A DNA stretch of 62,795 bases, from the NCBI GenBank assembly GCA_011620785.1, contig WOYM01000013.1:1-62795 (forward strand), in the 5' to 3' direction. The position numbers and the translations under genes were made by a program. The DNA comes from Methanothrix sp. Its GTDB lineage: Archaea; Halobacteriota; Methanosarcinia; Methanotrichales; Methanotrichaceae. Numbering within the stretch: the stretch's first letter is position 1; every line of letters starts with the position of its first letter. Positions 51,406 to 59,699 of the stretch are shown here, piece by piece. Under the pieces are notes generated by a model. It was not told the origin of the DNA. It saw nothing but the letters and a program-made list of their open reading frames with translations, and made no database searches.

Positions 51406-51486
51406 CGAATTTCCAGACCGCATTATATGATAATAGCGTTTTGGTCCGGGAAAAGTCCAAGTACTATAACCTAGAAGAGCAATTGC

Positions 51487-51945
51487 ATGTGTACGACCGT
51501 AGCGGACGCTTCGGTGTTCATCTGGGGCAAGAGGCCAGAAGGGGAGCTGATCACCGTCCCGGCGGTGGAGGCGGAGCTAAAGGATATAAGAGCAAGGTCC
51601 CGGCTCCATATATATGAGACCCGGGTGGAGAGCCCCACCACTATTGCCCTGAAAGCGGCCAGAGATGCGGCTGAACAGACGGGAGACATCCGTTCTCTCT
51701 CTGCGGCTGATCTGGAGGTCTTGGCCAAAGCACTGGAGTATAATGCTACTCTCGCTACCGACGACTATGCTCTGCAAAACGTCGCTCTTCACCTCGGCCT
51801 GAAGATCGAGCCCATCGGCCAGCCCCGGATAAAGAAAAAGCGTAAATATGTCCAGAGGTGCCAGGGCTGCGGCCAGAGATTCGAGGGGGAAGCATGTCCT
51901 GATTGCGGAACTCCCGCCCGAAAGAAGAAAAGGTGTATGAGATGA
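51487..51945 (+). CDS. nob1: rRNA-processing endonuclease Nob1
   Basis: Cuts the 3' end of pre-16S rRNA. The PIN domain occupies 1-105: VADASVFIWG (catalytic Asp), an internal acidic EAELKDI, and LATDDYALQNVA. The C-terminal zinc ribbon CQGCGQRF...CPDCG (about 128-146) and basic tail complete the family plan in 152 residues. ATG at 51487; the stop overlaps the start of the next gene by 4 bp (ATGA). Confidence 0.92.
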   Translation: MCTTVADASVFIWGKRPEGELITVPAVEAELKDIRARSRLHIYETRVESPTTIALKAARDAAEQTGDIRSLSAADLEVLAKALEYNATLATDDYALQNVALHLGLKIEPIGQPRIKKKRKYVQRCQGCGQRFEGEACPDCGTPARKKKRCMR

Positions 51946-52559
51946 AAAATATTGAAGATTTGATGAAGAAGGCAACGGAACTTAAGGCAGAAGGACTGGT
52001 AGAGGGTCAGATCTCAGAGGAGCTGAATGTATCCGGAGAGACGGTGACCTGGCTTTTAACCCATGCCGAGAAGACGAGCACCTCCCCCGGCCCCAAGGAT
52101 ATATCGGTGGACTGGTCGGCTATAGGCCGAAGCGCCTTCAGGCTCAACCACATATCCGAGGCCATGACCGACATCATCTATGAGACCCTGGATGCCAATG
52201 AGAGCAGCGTGGATGTGGTGGTGGGAATCGCCTTGAGTGGCCTGCCAATTGCCAGCATGGTAGCAAACGACCTGGCAGCGGAGCTGGCCGTTTACACCCC
52301 CAGCAAACAGATGATCGCCCAGGAGAATAAGAGGGCCAAGGGCAACCTGAGCTCCAACTTCTCCGATGTCCAGGACAAGGACTGCATCATCGTCGATGAT
52401 GTGGTGACATCCGGTCAGACCCTGGAGGAGGCAGTGGAATATCTGGATGAGCACGGGGCAAGGATCAATGCCATCGCCGTCCTGATCGACAAGAAAGGCA
52501 CTGAAGAGATCGCCGGAGTGCCTGTGGTCTCCCTGCTGAAGGTCATGAGGGTGAACTAA
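51942..52559 (+). CDS. gfcR: GfcR-type regulator (HTH plus PRTase-like domain)
   Basis: 205 residues. Residues about 1-45 form a helix-turn-helix (LVEGQISEELNVSGETVTWL). The rest is a phosphoribosyltransferase-like domain with CIIVDDVVTSGQT, the PRPP loop, and so resembles PyrE; the two are often confused in annotation. In haloarchaea GfcR controls sugar metabolism genes; in methanogens the targets are unknown, and a role linked to purine or PRPP levels is possible. ATG at 51942 overlaps the nob1 stop, replacing an earlier start at 51903. Confidence 0.82.
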   Translation: MKNIEDLMKKATELKAEGLVEGQISEELNVSGETVTWLLTHAEKTSTSPGPKDISVDWSAIGRSAFRLNHISEAMTDIIYETLDANESSVDVVVGIALSGLPIASMVANDLAAELAVYTPSKQMIAQENKRAKGNLSSNFSDVQDKDCIIVDDVVTSGQTLEEAVEYLDEHGARINAIAVLIDKKGTEEIAGVPVVSLLKVMRVN

Positions 52560-52646
52560 GAGATTATTCTGATGGTCAGCAATGTCTGGCCATTTGGAAA
52601 ACCTTTTAGCAATCCTCGCCCTTCTCCCGGCAAAAGCTGATGTGCC

Positions 52647-55376
52647 ATGTTCACCGAGGACGAATATCGATTGGACTTCTTCATTGAGGAAGGCTTCCAT
52701 CATAAGAAGTGCGAGAAATGCGGCAAATTCTTCTGGACCAGGGACGGGAGCAGGAAGACCTGCGGTGACCCGCCCTGTGATCCCTATACCTTCATTGGCT
52801 CTCCCATATTCAAGCGCCAGCATAGCCTGGATGAAATGCGCGAGCACTACCTGGGCTTCTTCGAGGCCCGGGGGCATACCCGGATCAAGAGGTATCCGGT
52901 GGCGGCCAGGTGGCGAGATGACATCTATCTGACCATTGCTTCCATCGCCGATTTTCAGCCTTTTGTTACCTCAGGGCAGGTACCGCCGCCGGCCAACCCC
53001 CTGACCATCAGCCAGCCCTGCATCCGTTTAGACGACCTTGATTCGGTGGGGCGGAGCGGGCGGCATCTCACCACATTTGAGATGATGGCCCACCACGTAT
53101 TCAACACCCCGGATAGGGAGATCTACTGGAAGGACCGGACTGTGCGGCTTTGTGACGAGCTGCTCGTTGGCCTGGGGATGGACCCCCTGGCGGTGACCTA
53201 CAAGGAGAATCCCTGGGCAGGCGGGGGCAACGCCGGGCCGAGCGTGGAGGTGATGGTCGGCGGCCTGGAGCTGGCCACCCTGGTGTTCATGGATCTGGTG
53301 GCCACAGCAAAAGGCTCCGTGGAGATCAAGGGCGAGCGCTATGAAAAGATGAAAAACTATATCGTTGACACTGGCTACGGCCTGGAGAGGTTCGTCTGGG
53401 CCTCTAATGGTGCTCCCACTATCTATGACGCTATATTCCCTGACCTGGTAAGGCAGGTAGCAGACCTGGCGGGCATAGAGCACAACCTGGATGACCCGGA
53501 GTATGCGGCGATCTTCGCCCAGAACGCCCGCCTGGCTGGAATGGTGGACCTGGACGAATACTCGATGAAGGATCTGCGGGCGAAGATCGCCGCCAGCATC
53601 GGCATAGATCCCGAGCGGCTGGAGAAGGCCATTCTTCCCATGGAGCGGGTCTATGCGGTGGTCGACCACACCCGCTGTCTGGCCTATATGCTGGGGGACG
53701 GTATCATCCCCTCCAATGTCAAGGGCGGCTACCTCTCCCGGCTGGTAATTCGCCGCACTCTGCGGCTGATGAAAGAGCTGGGCCTGCGGCTGCCCCTGGC
53801 TGACCTGGTCCAGTTGCAGATCTCACGCCTGGATTATCCAGACTGGGAGGAGTCTTTCGCTACCATTAGGGAGATCCTGGACCAGGAGGAGCAGAAGTAT
53901 GCCGAGACCCTGGAGAAGGGCATGCGCCTGGTTCGAAGGACGGCGGAGAGCTATCTGAAGAAGAATGAGCCTGTGCCCCTCTCGGAGATGATCGCCCTCT
54001 ATGATACGCACGGCATCCCTCCGGAGATCGCCCGCGAGGCAGCGGTACAGATGGGAGCTCAGGTGGAGCTGCCGGACAACTTCTATTCACTGGTTGCGAA
54101 AAAGCACATCCGGGCGGAGCCGGAGGAGGAGAAAAAGCCCCCCATACCGGGCAAGACGGAGCTGCTCTTCTATGAGAATCCCTTCGAGCAGGAGTTCGAG
54201 GCTCAGGTTTTAGATGTGGTGGAGGGGTCGGTCATCCTGGACCGGACGCTTTTGTACCCGGAGGGTGGAGGCCAGCCCGCCGATCATGGCACCCTGGAGA
54301 AGGATGGCCAGGTCTTCCCGGTAATAGACGTCCAGAAGTCAGGGGATGTGGTCTTGCATAAGCTGGCCGAGCCCGGCTGCCTGGCCAAAGGGGATCGCGT
54401 CAAGGGAAAGGTGGACATGCTTCGCCGGCTGGCCCATGCCCGGCATCATACCGCCACGCACCTGGTACACGACTCGGCTAAAAGGGTATTGGGCAAGCAC
54501 ATCTGGCAGGCGGGGGCCCAGAAGAGCGAGGACCGGGCCCGGCTGGATATATCTCACTTCAAGCGAATCACCGATGCCGAGCTGAAGGCCATAGAGCTGG
54601 AGGCCAATCGCAGGGTGATGGAGCTGGTCCCGGTGGACACCCAGTTCCTCCCCCGCACCGAGGCGGAGAAGCTCTTCGGCTTCGAGCTCTACCAGGGCGG
54701 CGTCCCTCCGGGAAAGCTCATCCGGGTGGTGCGGGTGGGAAGCGACATTGAGGCCTGCGCCGGAACTCATGTCACCAATACCGGCATGATCGGGATGATC
54801 AAGATCCTGCGGGCGGAGAGAGTCCAGGACGGGGTGGAGAGGATAGAGTTTGCTGCCGGAGAGGCGGCCGTGCGAGCGTCTCAGGCCAGGGACGACCTCC
54901 TGGCTGGCGCCTCGGGCATATTGCGGGTGCCAAACGAGCAGCTTCCCCGCACAGCGGAGAGGTTCTTCGAGGAGTGGAAGGGGCAGCAGAAGGAGATCGA
55001 GCGGCTGAAAGAGGACCTCGCAATAGCCAGGCTGAAGACCCTGGTCTCCGAGGCGGAGACCATAGACGGCCTGCGGGTCATTGTGCAGAAGATGGGCAAT
55101 GCGGATATCGATGAGCTCCTGAAGGCCGCGGCCCTTCTGGCGGAAGAGGACTGCGTGGCCCTGCTGGGCTCCAGGACGGGCAAGCTGGTGGCGGCCGTGG
55201 GCCAGTCTGGCCTCTCAAAGGGCATCAAAGCGGGGAGCATAATTAGAGCGGCAGCGAAGCTTTTAGGCGGAGGCGGAGGCGGCAGACCGGAGCTGGCCCA
55301 GGGCGGCGGGCCGGATACAGAGAGGCTGGAGGAAGCCCTGGCCGCGGGGAGGGAGGCGATCCGGGCTGGTGCCTGA
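52647..55376 (+). CDS. alaS: alanyl-tRNA synthetase, archaeal type
   Basis: Charges tRNA-Ala and edits Ser/Gly errors. 909 residues. The N-terminal CEKCGKFFWTRDGSRKTCG zinc motif (22-40) is specific to archaeal enzymes; the class II core spans to about 460. The editing domain has HxxxH in HHTATHLVH (near 598-606) and CAGTH (near 703-707). The C-terminal C-Ala domain ends with GGGGGGRPELAQGGG, conserved for tRNA binding. The last 74 bp (55293-55366) occur again at 56270-56343. A T5 follows the stop. Confidence 0.97.
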   Translation: MFTEDEYRLDFFIEEGFHHKKCEKCGKFFWTRDGSRKTCGDPPCDPYTFIGSPIFKRQHSLDEMREHYLGFFEARGHTRIKRYPVAARWRDDIYLTIASIADFQPFVTSGQVPPPANPLTISQPCIRLDDLDSVGRSGRHLTTFEMMAHHVFNTPDREIYWKDRTVRLCDELLVGLGMDPLAVTYKENPWAGGGNAGPSVEVMVGGLELATLVFMDLVATAKGSVEIKGERYEKMKNYIVDTGYGLERFVWASNGAPTIYDAIFPDLVRQVADLAGIEHNLDDPEYAAIFAQNARLAGMVDLDEYSMKDLRAKIAASIGIDPERLEKAILPMERVYAVVDHTRCLAYMLGDGIIPSNVKGGYLSRLVIRRTLRLMKELGLRLPLADLVQLQISRLDYPDWEESFATIREILDQEEQKYAETLEKGMRLVRRTAESYLKKNEPVPLSEMIALYDTHGIPPEIAREAAVQMGAQVELPDNFYSLVAKKHIRAEPEEEKKPPIPGKTELLFYENPFEQEFEAQVLDVVEGSVILDRTLLYPEGGGQPADHGTLEKDGQVFPVIDVQKSGDVVLHKLAEPGCLAKGDRVKGKVDMLRRLAHARHHTATHLVHDSAKRVLGKHIWQAGAQKSEDRARLDISHFKRITDAELKAIELEANRRVMELVPVDTQFLPRTEAEKLFGFELYQGGVPPGKLIRVVRVGSDIEACAGTHVTNTGMIGMIKILRAERVQDGVERIEFAAGEAAVRASQARDDLLAGASGILRVPNEQLPRTAERFFEEWKGQQKEIERLKEDLAIARLKTLVSEAETIDGLRVIVQKMGNADIDELLKAAALLAEEDCVALLGSRTGKLVAAVGQSGLSKGIKAGSIIRAAAKLLGGGGGGRPELAQGGGPDTERLEEALAAGREAIRAGA
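55293..55366 (+). repeat. alaS 3'-end repeat, copy 1 (inside alaS)
   Basis: Bases encoding LAQGGGPDTERLEEALAAG and onward, 72 of 74 identical to 56270-56343. The two differences inside the block (GAA/GAG and GCC/GCT) are both synonymous. The copies are 977 bp apart, and each precedes a DUF433/DUF5615 pair. Confidence 0.9.
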
Positions 55377-55502
55377 TTTTTCTCCGTTTATTAATATTTT
55401 CCCTCTCTGAATGCTCGCTGATGATCAGAGTTTATGGCGAGCGATCAGCATATTTTTGGCGGTCCGTACATTTATATCAAAAGAGCATCAAATAGCATCA
55501 TT

Positions 55503-55751
55503 GTGAACAACGAAGAGCTGTTGGAAAGGATAACTATAAACCCCAAGATAATGGTGGGCAAACCTGTCATCAGAGGTACAAGACTTACAGTGGAGTACAT
55601 CCTTGGACTCCTGGCTCATGGCATCAGTATGGAGGCGATTCTGGAAGAATATCCCGGCCTGGCGAAGGACGACATATATGCCTGTCTCCTCTTTGCCTCT
55701 AAGAGCCTACAGGATGCCTCTTTTGTTCCCCTAGGCGCTGAGGCCGTTTAG
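55503..55751 (+). CDS. DUF433 antitoxin-like protein
   Basis: An 82-residue homeodomain-like (HTH) protein. The hallmark is GKPVIRGTRLTVEYILGLLAHG, followed by ILEEYPGLAKDDIYACLLFA. DUF433 proteins pair with PIN-like DUF5615 proteins in prokaryotic toxin-antitoxin systems and probably repress their own promoter. The frame is open from 55434, but GTG at 55503 gives the typical length. The toxin gene starts 0 bp after the stop codon. Confidence 0.82.
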   Translation: MNNEELLERITINPKIMVGKPVIRGTRLTVEYILGLLAHGISMEAILEEYPGLAKDDIYACLLFASKSLQDASFVPLGAEAV

Positions 55752-56111
55752 ATGCGATTCCTGGTGGATGAGTGTGTGGGACCTTCTGTCGTTCGCTGGC
55801 TGCGTGATAATAATCATGATGCTTCTTCTGCTTTCGAGGATTGCCGGGGGTGGGAAGACGAACGCATCCTTGAAAAAGCCTGCACAGAAGGGCGCATAGT
55901 AGTAACCATGGATAAGGATTTTGGAGATATGATCTTTCGAATGAAATTGCCTCATCGCGGGATTATATTGCTTCGCAGCGCTTATTGTGGCCCATCCGAT
56001 AAGATCTCGATGATGAAAAAGGTCCTTTCCCTGGATGAATCGGATCTATCCGGTCGCTTCGTAGTGGTAACTGAGACCGCGATAAGGATCTCAGGAGCTA
56101 TCACTGACTAA
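55752..56111 (+). CDS. DUF5615 PIN-like toxin
   Basis: A 119-residue PIN-like protein and likely ribonuclease toxin. The acidic metal site is formed by FLVDECV (Asp6, Glu7), EDCRGWEDERIL and TMDKDFGDM. RGIILLRS is the family's central strand. It lies directly after the DUF433 gene, so one transcript is likely. Its paralogue at 56609 is broken, which makes this the functional copy. Confidence 0.82.
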   Translation: MRFLVDECVGPSVVRWLRDNNHDASSAFEDCRGWEDERILEKACTEGRIVVTMDKDFGDMIFRMKLPHRGIILLRSAYCGPSDKISMMKKVLSLDESDLSGRFVVVTETAIRISGAITD

Positions 56112-56269
56112 ACGATTATGGGATTAAAGCGCTGGAAAAGAGGTTTAAAAATATTAGTATTAAAATTGCAAAAGCATGGATAATTGTGAGTTGATGGGAT
56201 AAGGCGTCCGGACAGGTTAGAACTTTCTGCTTAAAGTAGCAGCTCTGCTCGTCGGTGGCTGGCCGGTGG

Positions 56270-56343
56270 CTGGCCCAGGGCGGCGGGCCGGATACAGAGA
56301 GGCTGGAGGAGGCCCTGGCTGCGGGGAGGGAGGCGATCCGGGC
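56270..56343 (+). repeat. alaS 3'-end repeat, copy 2
   Basis: Orphan copy of the last 74 bp of alaS, followed by GCAGGAGTTTAA, i.e. it still ends in a stop codon in the alaS frame (C-terminal Gly-Val instead of Gly-Ala). There is no alaS body upstream of it; a shorter upstream piece (GTGGCTGGCC...) is unrelated. Confidence 0.9.
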
Positions 56344-56375
56344 AGGAGTTTAAATTTTTTTAGCTAATACATTTT

Positions 56376-56607
56376 TTGCAATCTCCTGATCACCATCAAT
56401 CCCAAGGTAATAGTGGCAAGCCGGTCATTTGTGGCACCAGACTTGCGGCAGAGTACATTTTGGGCCTCCTGCCTCAAGGGCCCAAAAGTGGACGAGATCC
56501 TAGAGGAATATCCTGGACTGGTGAAGGAAGTATCTATGCATGTCTCTCTTTGCATCCAAGACCCTTCAGGATGCTTCTTTTGTTCCCCTTTAAGCCGAGG
56601 CCGTTTA
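56376..56607 (+). pseudogene. DUF433 antitoxin, decayed second copy
   Basis: GKPVICGTRLAAEYILGLLPQG is still readable in one frame and EILEEYPGLVKE in another, so at least one frameshift separates the halves. The original start is lost in an AT-rich junction after the alaS-tail repeat. It diverges clearly from the intact copy at 55503-55751. Confidence 0.8.
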
Positions 56608-56608
56608 G

Positions 56609-56911
56609 ATGAGATTTCTGGTCGATGAGTGTGTGGCCCCTTCTGTCGTTCGCTGGCTGCGCGAGAATTTATATGACGCTATCTCCGCTTACGAGGATTG
56701 CTTGGGGTGGGAAGACCAGGGCATCCTTAAAAAAGCCTATTCGGAAAGACGCATAGTTGTAACCATGGATTGCCTCATCGCGGGATTATACTGCTTTGGG
56801 CGTTGGTCAGGTAGTGACGAATCCAATACATTTAAGCTTTGCATGGATAGTCCCTTCTTTAACCCCGAGCATAGCATATTCAGTCGTTGGGATGATGGGA
56901 TGGACTGGTAA
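56609..56911 (+). pseudogene. DUF5615 toxin, decayed second copy
   Basis: The first 54 residues (MRFLVDECVAPSVVRWL through RIVVTMD) match the intact toxin. Then 34 bp present in copy 1 (between GGAT and TGCCTCATCGCGGG) are missing, which shifts the frame and removes the KDFGDM acidic motif; the rest is unrelated. The Asp/Glu of DECV survives, but the protein cannot be active as a toxin. Confidence 0.85.
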
Positions 56912-56982
56912 GAATAAAATGAGCATCATAGACAATTACTTAGGCTAGGTATTATAACTGAACAGAAATTTGAGGATTCACT

Positions 56983-57900
56983 ATGGATGTTGACAAGTGC
57001 TTGAGCTGTAATCTATCAAGATTTGGAAACCTTCGATTAAAAAAAGATGATCTAATGGGTGGAGAATTATTTGTATTGGAACAATCCATAGATCAAAAGA
57101 GAATCTTTCCCTGCCAACTAGTATGTCCTCTGGATGCGGGGTTTCGTTTATTGTTAGAGGTTTATAATTCATTAGATATGGATACTCCTCATGAAGGATT
57201 AGATAGTAGTTATATCAGAGTTATGCCACCAATGCTATTTTTTGCTTACCAATCATTTTTTGACTTAAAAGCAAGTGTATTCTTGGCTCTTGCTGCACAT
57301 TATAGGTCTGCAATCCAACTATTGAGACCTGTTCTGGAAAATATCGTTTTATCTAAATATTTTCAAGAAAAACTACGGCGGGCAGATAAAGAATGGGAAA
57401 AAGAATATGAAAATTTCCTAACTTGGTCGAAACAAGAAGATCATCACGAAGGATTTAATAATAGCCTGCTATATCTGGAGAGCATTAAAATTAATCCAGA
57501 AGAGAAAATGAGGATCAATGAATTATGGGTTAAGCTAAACAAATACGAGCATCCCTATATGTTTAAATGGGATAAGGGTGCTACTCCTGAAATAGTATGT
57601 TATAATGAATTTTCCTTTAATGAATGGTTAAATTTTTATCAAAATATTATTAGCTATTTGATCGAACTAATTTGCTATTATTTTCCAGAGGAAATTAGAA
57701 CGCAATATGGTAGAGATGCTTTAATAGAACTTAAGGGGATGGAATCATCTGAAATTGATTGTGAAATGAAGTTTATTATTTCTGAGTATTTGAGAAATTT
57801 TCTCTCAAAAATCTCTTCTGACGGAAACTTGCCACATGAGGCAGGATTGGCCATTCATCTCACTGGCTTACCCAATCCGGATGAGAATTCAGAAACATAA
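56983..57900 (+). CDS. AT-rich orphan gene, unknown function
   Basis: 305 residues, no family recognised. The N-terminus has CLSCN and later FPCQLVCPL (four cysteines within the first 50), and the middle is helical with many aromatic and charged residues (YRSAIQLLRPVLENIVLSKYF resembles proteins that cluster with abortive-infection or DUF5677-like genes, but I cannot confirm it). No membrane segment. AT content and codon choice differ strongly from the flanking genes, which suggests recent transfer. It starts about 70 bp after the decayed toxin copy. Confidence 0.5.
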   Translation: MDVDKCLSCNLSRFGNLRLKKDDLMGGELFVLEQSIDQKRIFPCQLVCPLDAGFRLLLEVYNSLDMDTPHEGLDSSYIRVMPPMLFFAYQSFFDLKASVFLALAAHYRSAIQLLRPVLENIVLSKYFQEKLRRADKEWEKEYENFLTWSKQEDHHEGFNNSLLYLESIKINPEEKMRINELWVKLNKYEHPYMFKWDKGATPEIVCYNEFSFNEWLNFYQNIISYLIELICYYFPEEIRTQYGRDALIELKGMESSEIDCEMKFIISEYLRNFLSKISSDGNLPHEAGLAIHLTGLPNPDENSET

Positions 57901-58712
57901 TTATATAGGTAGGACAAATCTAACATTACCCTAATGGCCTTAATTTTTGCGGGCAGAAACATAGGTTTCTGAAGCCAGGCGATGCATATAGAAGATCGGC
58001 TGGAAGGTTGCGAAGATGTCCCTCAAGCGGTGTCTGTCAGCTTGACTTCACAGGAAGTCGTTGTATGACTGATCGGCTTCCCAGGATAAATGCAGCAGAT
58101 GCTATATGAGTGCCGGAAAGTGCAGAATTGTCAGATAGCTGTAATATGGCTGCTATTGATCTTGGCAGGATGACTTTCGCTTCTTATTGTTGGGGGATGA
58201 AGGCATGATCTTGTTTCTACCTGAATAATATATCAGAATAAAGAGCTGAGCTTAATGGATTGTCCGCATCGGACGCATGGCTAGGGGGCCCCTTGGCCTG
58301 AAGTGGGCTGGATTCCCACGCGGTAGGACCTGGGCTTGACTCGCGGAACTCTCCTCTCAATAAAGTCGTGAAGGGATCGCCAGCCGAGCAACTGTCGCCA
58401 AGCCAAGACCAAAAGTCTGTGCAGACATCAATCTCATGGGCGCTTAAGATCCTGTATCCCACCCAATCCCAAGACCTGTCCCTCCTGAGATGCCATTTAC
58501 CTCTCATAAAAACTTGGGTCCCCGATCTGCCAGTAAGATTTGAAACAGAACCATCTTAGTTGTCCGATTTCCAAACAGAACATTCTCCAAGGGATCTCTT
58601 GCCAGACCCTCTCCTGATGAGCAAGTTCGTTCTGCTCTCTTTTTAAATATCGTTCCATCCCCGGTTGATCCACTGCACAGGCAGAGCACCTGATTGATAA
58701 AGGAGCCAGATA
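57901..58712. other. 812-bp stretch without a supported gene
   Basis: No frame here looks convincingly coding. A 96-codon minus-strand frame (58217-58507) is open but has no family and no promoter or ribosome-binding site, so it is left out. The stretch follows the AT-rich orphan gene and probably contains decayed accessory DNA. AAAGGAG near 58700 belongs to the next gene. Confidence 0.4.
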
Positions 58713-58976
58713 ATGAGAGCGATCAGAGAATACTTAAAGCATAAACCATGTCTGAGGGGCCAGATCCTCGATCGGGGCGAACTGAAGCGCGTGGCCCAGG
58801 CCTGCGGATTGAGCCCCCAGGAGGCCAGAATGGAGCTGAGACGCTTGGGTTTCATCCTGACCCGGAACAATCACGGCCTGCCCGTCTGGACAATGCCCAA
58901 AGCCGATCGGTCGGAGGGCATGGCCAGCAATGAAATGCTCAACCGGGCTTCTAAAAGGGACAGCCTGACAGGCTAA
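58713..58976 (+). CDS. small winged-helix-like protein
   Basis: 87 residues. Residues about 18-70 can form a winged helix: GELKRVAQACGLSPQEARME (helix-turn-helix) and LGFILTRNNHGLPVWTMP (wing). It may regulate the ABC exporter genes that follow. AAAGGAG eight bases before the ATG is a strong ribosome-binding site. The stop lies 10 bp before the ATG that could start the ABC ATPase by frameshifting. Not assigned to a named family. Confidence 0.6.
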   Translation: MRAIREYLKHKPCLRGQILDRGELKRVAQACGLSPQEARMELRRLGFILTRNNHGLPVWTMPKADRSEGMASNEMLNRASKRDSLTG

Positions 58977-58986
58977 CGGAAAATAT

Positions 58987-59699
58987 ATGAAGATAAAAAA
59001 GATAAGAGAGAGCTGAGTGCCATTCCTGTACTTATAGAGCTGAAGGACATCCGTAAGACCTATCTCATCGGCAGGAGCGAATATCCTGTTTTGAAGGGCA
59101 TAGATCTGGTGATAGAGAATGGGGAGTTCGTGGCGTTGATGGGGCCATCTGGCAGCGGCAAGTCCACCCTGCTGAACATCATCGGCTGCCTGGACCGGCC
59201 CACTAGCGGGCGCTTTTTACTACTGGGCAAGGATATCAGCCAGACGCCGAACGAGGAGCTGGCCAGGATCCGGCGGGAAGAGATGGGTTTCATCTTCCAG
59301 ACCTTTAACCTCATCGCCCGGATATCGGTCCTGCAGAATGTGGAAATTCCCATGATGCTGCGCGGAGTCCCCCGCGGGGTGAGACGAGAGAGGGCCATGA
59401 AGCTCTTGGAGAGCATAAATGTCGCCCACCGGGCGGACTTCGGCCCCCAGAACATCTCTGGCGGGGAGCGGCAAAGGGTGGCGATAGCCAGAGCTCTTGC
59501 CAACGATCCCCAGATCATAATAGCCGATGAGCCCACGGGCAACCTGGACCTCAAGAATAGCGATGAGGTCATGAAAATCCTCAACCAGTTGCATGAGGAG
59601 GGCAGAACGATCATCATGGTCACCCACAATCCGGAGATAACTGAGAACTGCAGCCGGGTCATCCGGCTCAGAGACGGACGAATTTTGGAGAATTGCTAG
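58987..59699 (+). CDS. MacB/LolD-type ABC transporter ATPase, start via possible -1 frameshift
   Basis: Energises an exporter of the MacB type. Features: A-loop Tyr in RKTYLIG, Walker A GPSGSGKST, signature SGGERQRVAIARAL, Walker B IIIADEPTGNLD, and switch His in MVTHN. In this frame no ATG, GTG or TTG exists upstream of the A-loop; the first standard start (TTG 59091) would delete the A-loop. The ATG at 58987 is in another frame, but the sequence A AAA AAG at 58995-59001 would give MKIKKDKRELSAIPVL after a -1 slip, in all 237 residues, the normal size. A sequencing error in the A6 run, or a CTG start at 59013, would explain the same facts. Confidence 0.85.
58995..59001 (+). promoter_or_regulatory. 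A AAA AAG slippery heptamer
   Basis: The heptamer is in the correct phase (atA AAA AAG) relative to the ATG at 58987, four codons before. The zero frame stops at 59014-59016 after nine codons; the -1 frame runs through the whole ABC ATPase. A AAA AAG is the strongest known -1 heptamer in bacteria (e.g. dnaX). No clear stimulating hairpin is visible downstream. Confidence 0.4.

Noticed and set aside
51942..52559. Second pyrE
   Set aside because: The PRPP loop is present, but the N-terminal helix-turn-helix marks it as a GfcR-type regulator; the true pyrE is at 3484-4041.
58217..58507. 96-codon minus-strand frame in the gene-poor gap
   Set aside because: Trp-rich but without start signal, family or conservation evidence.
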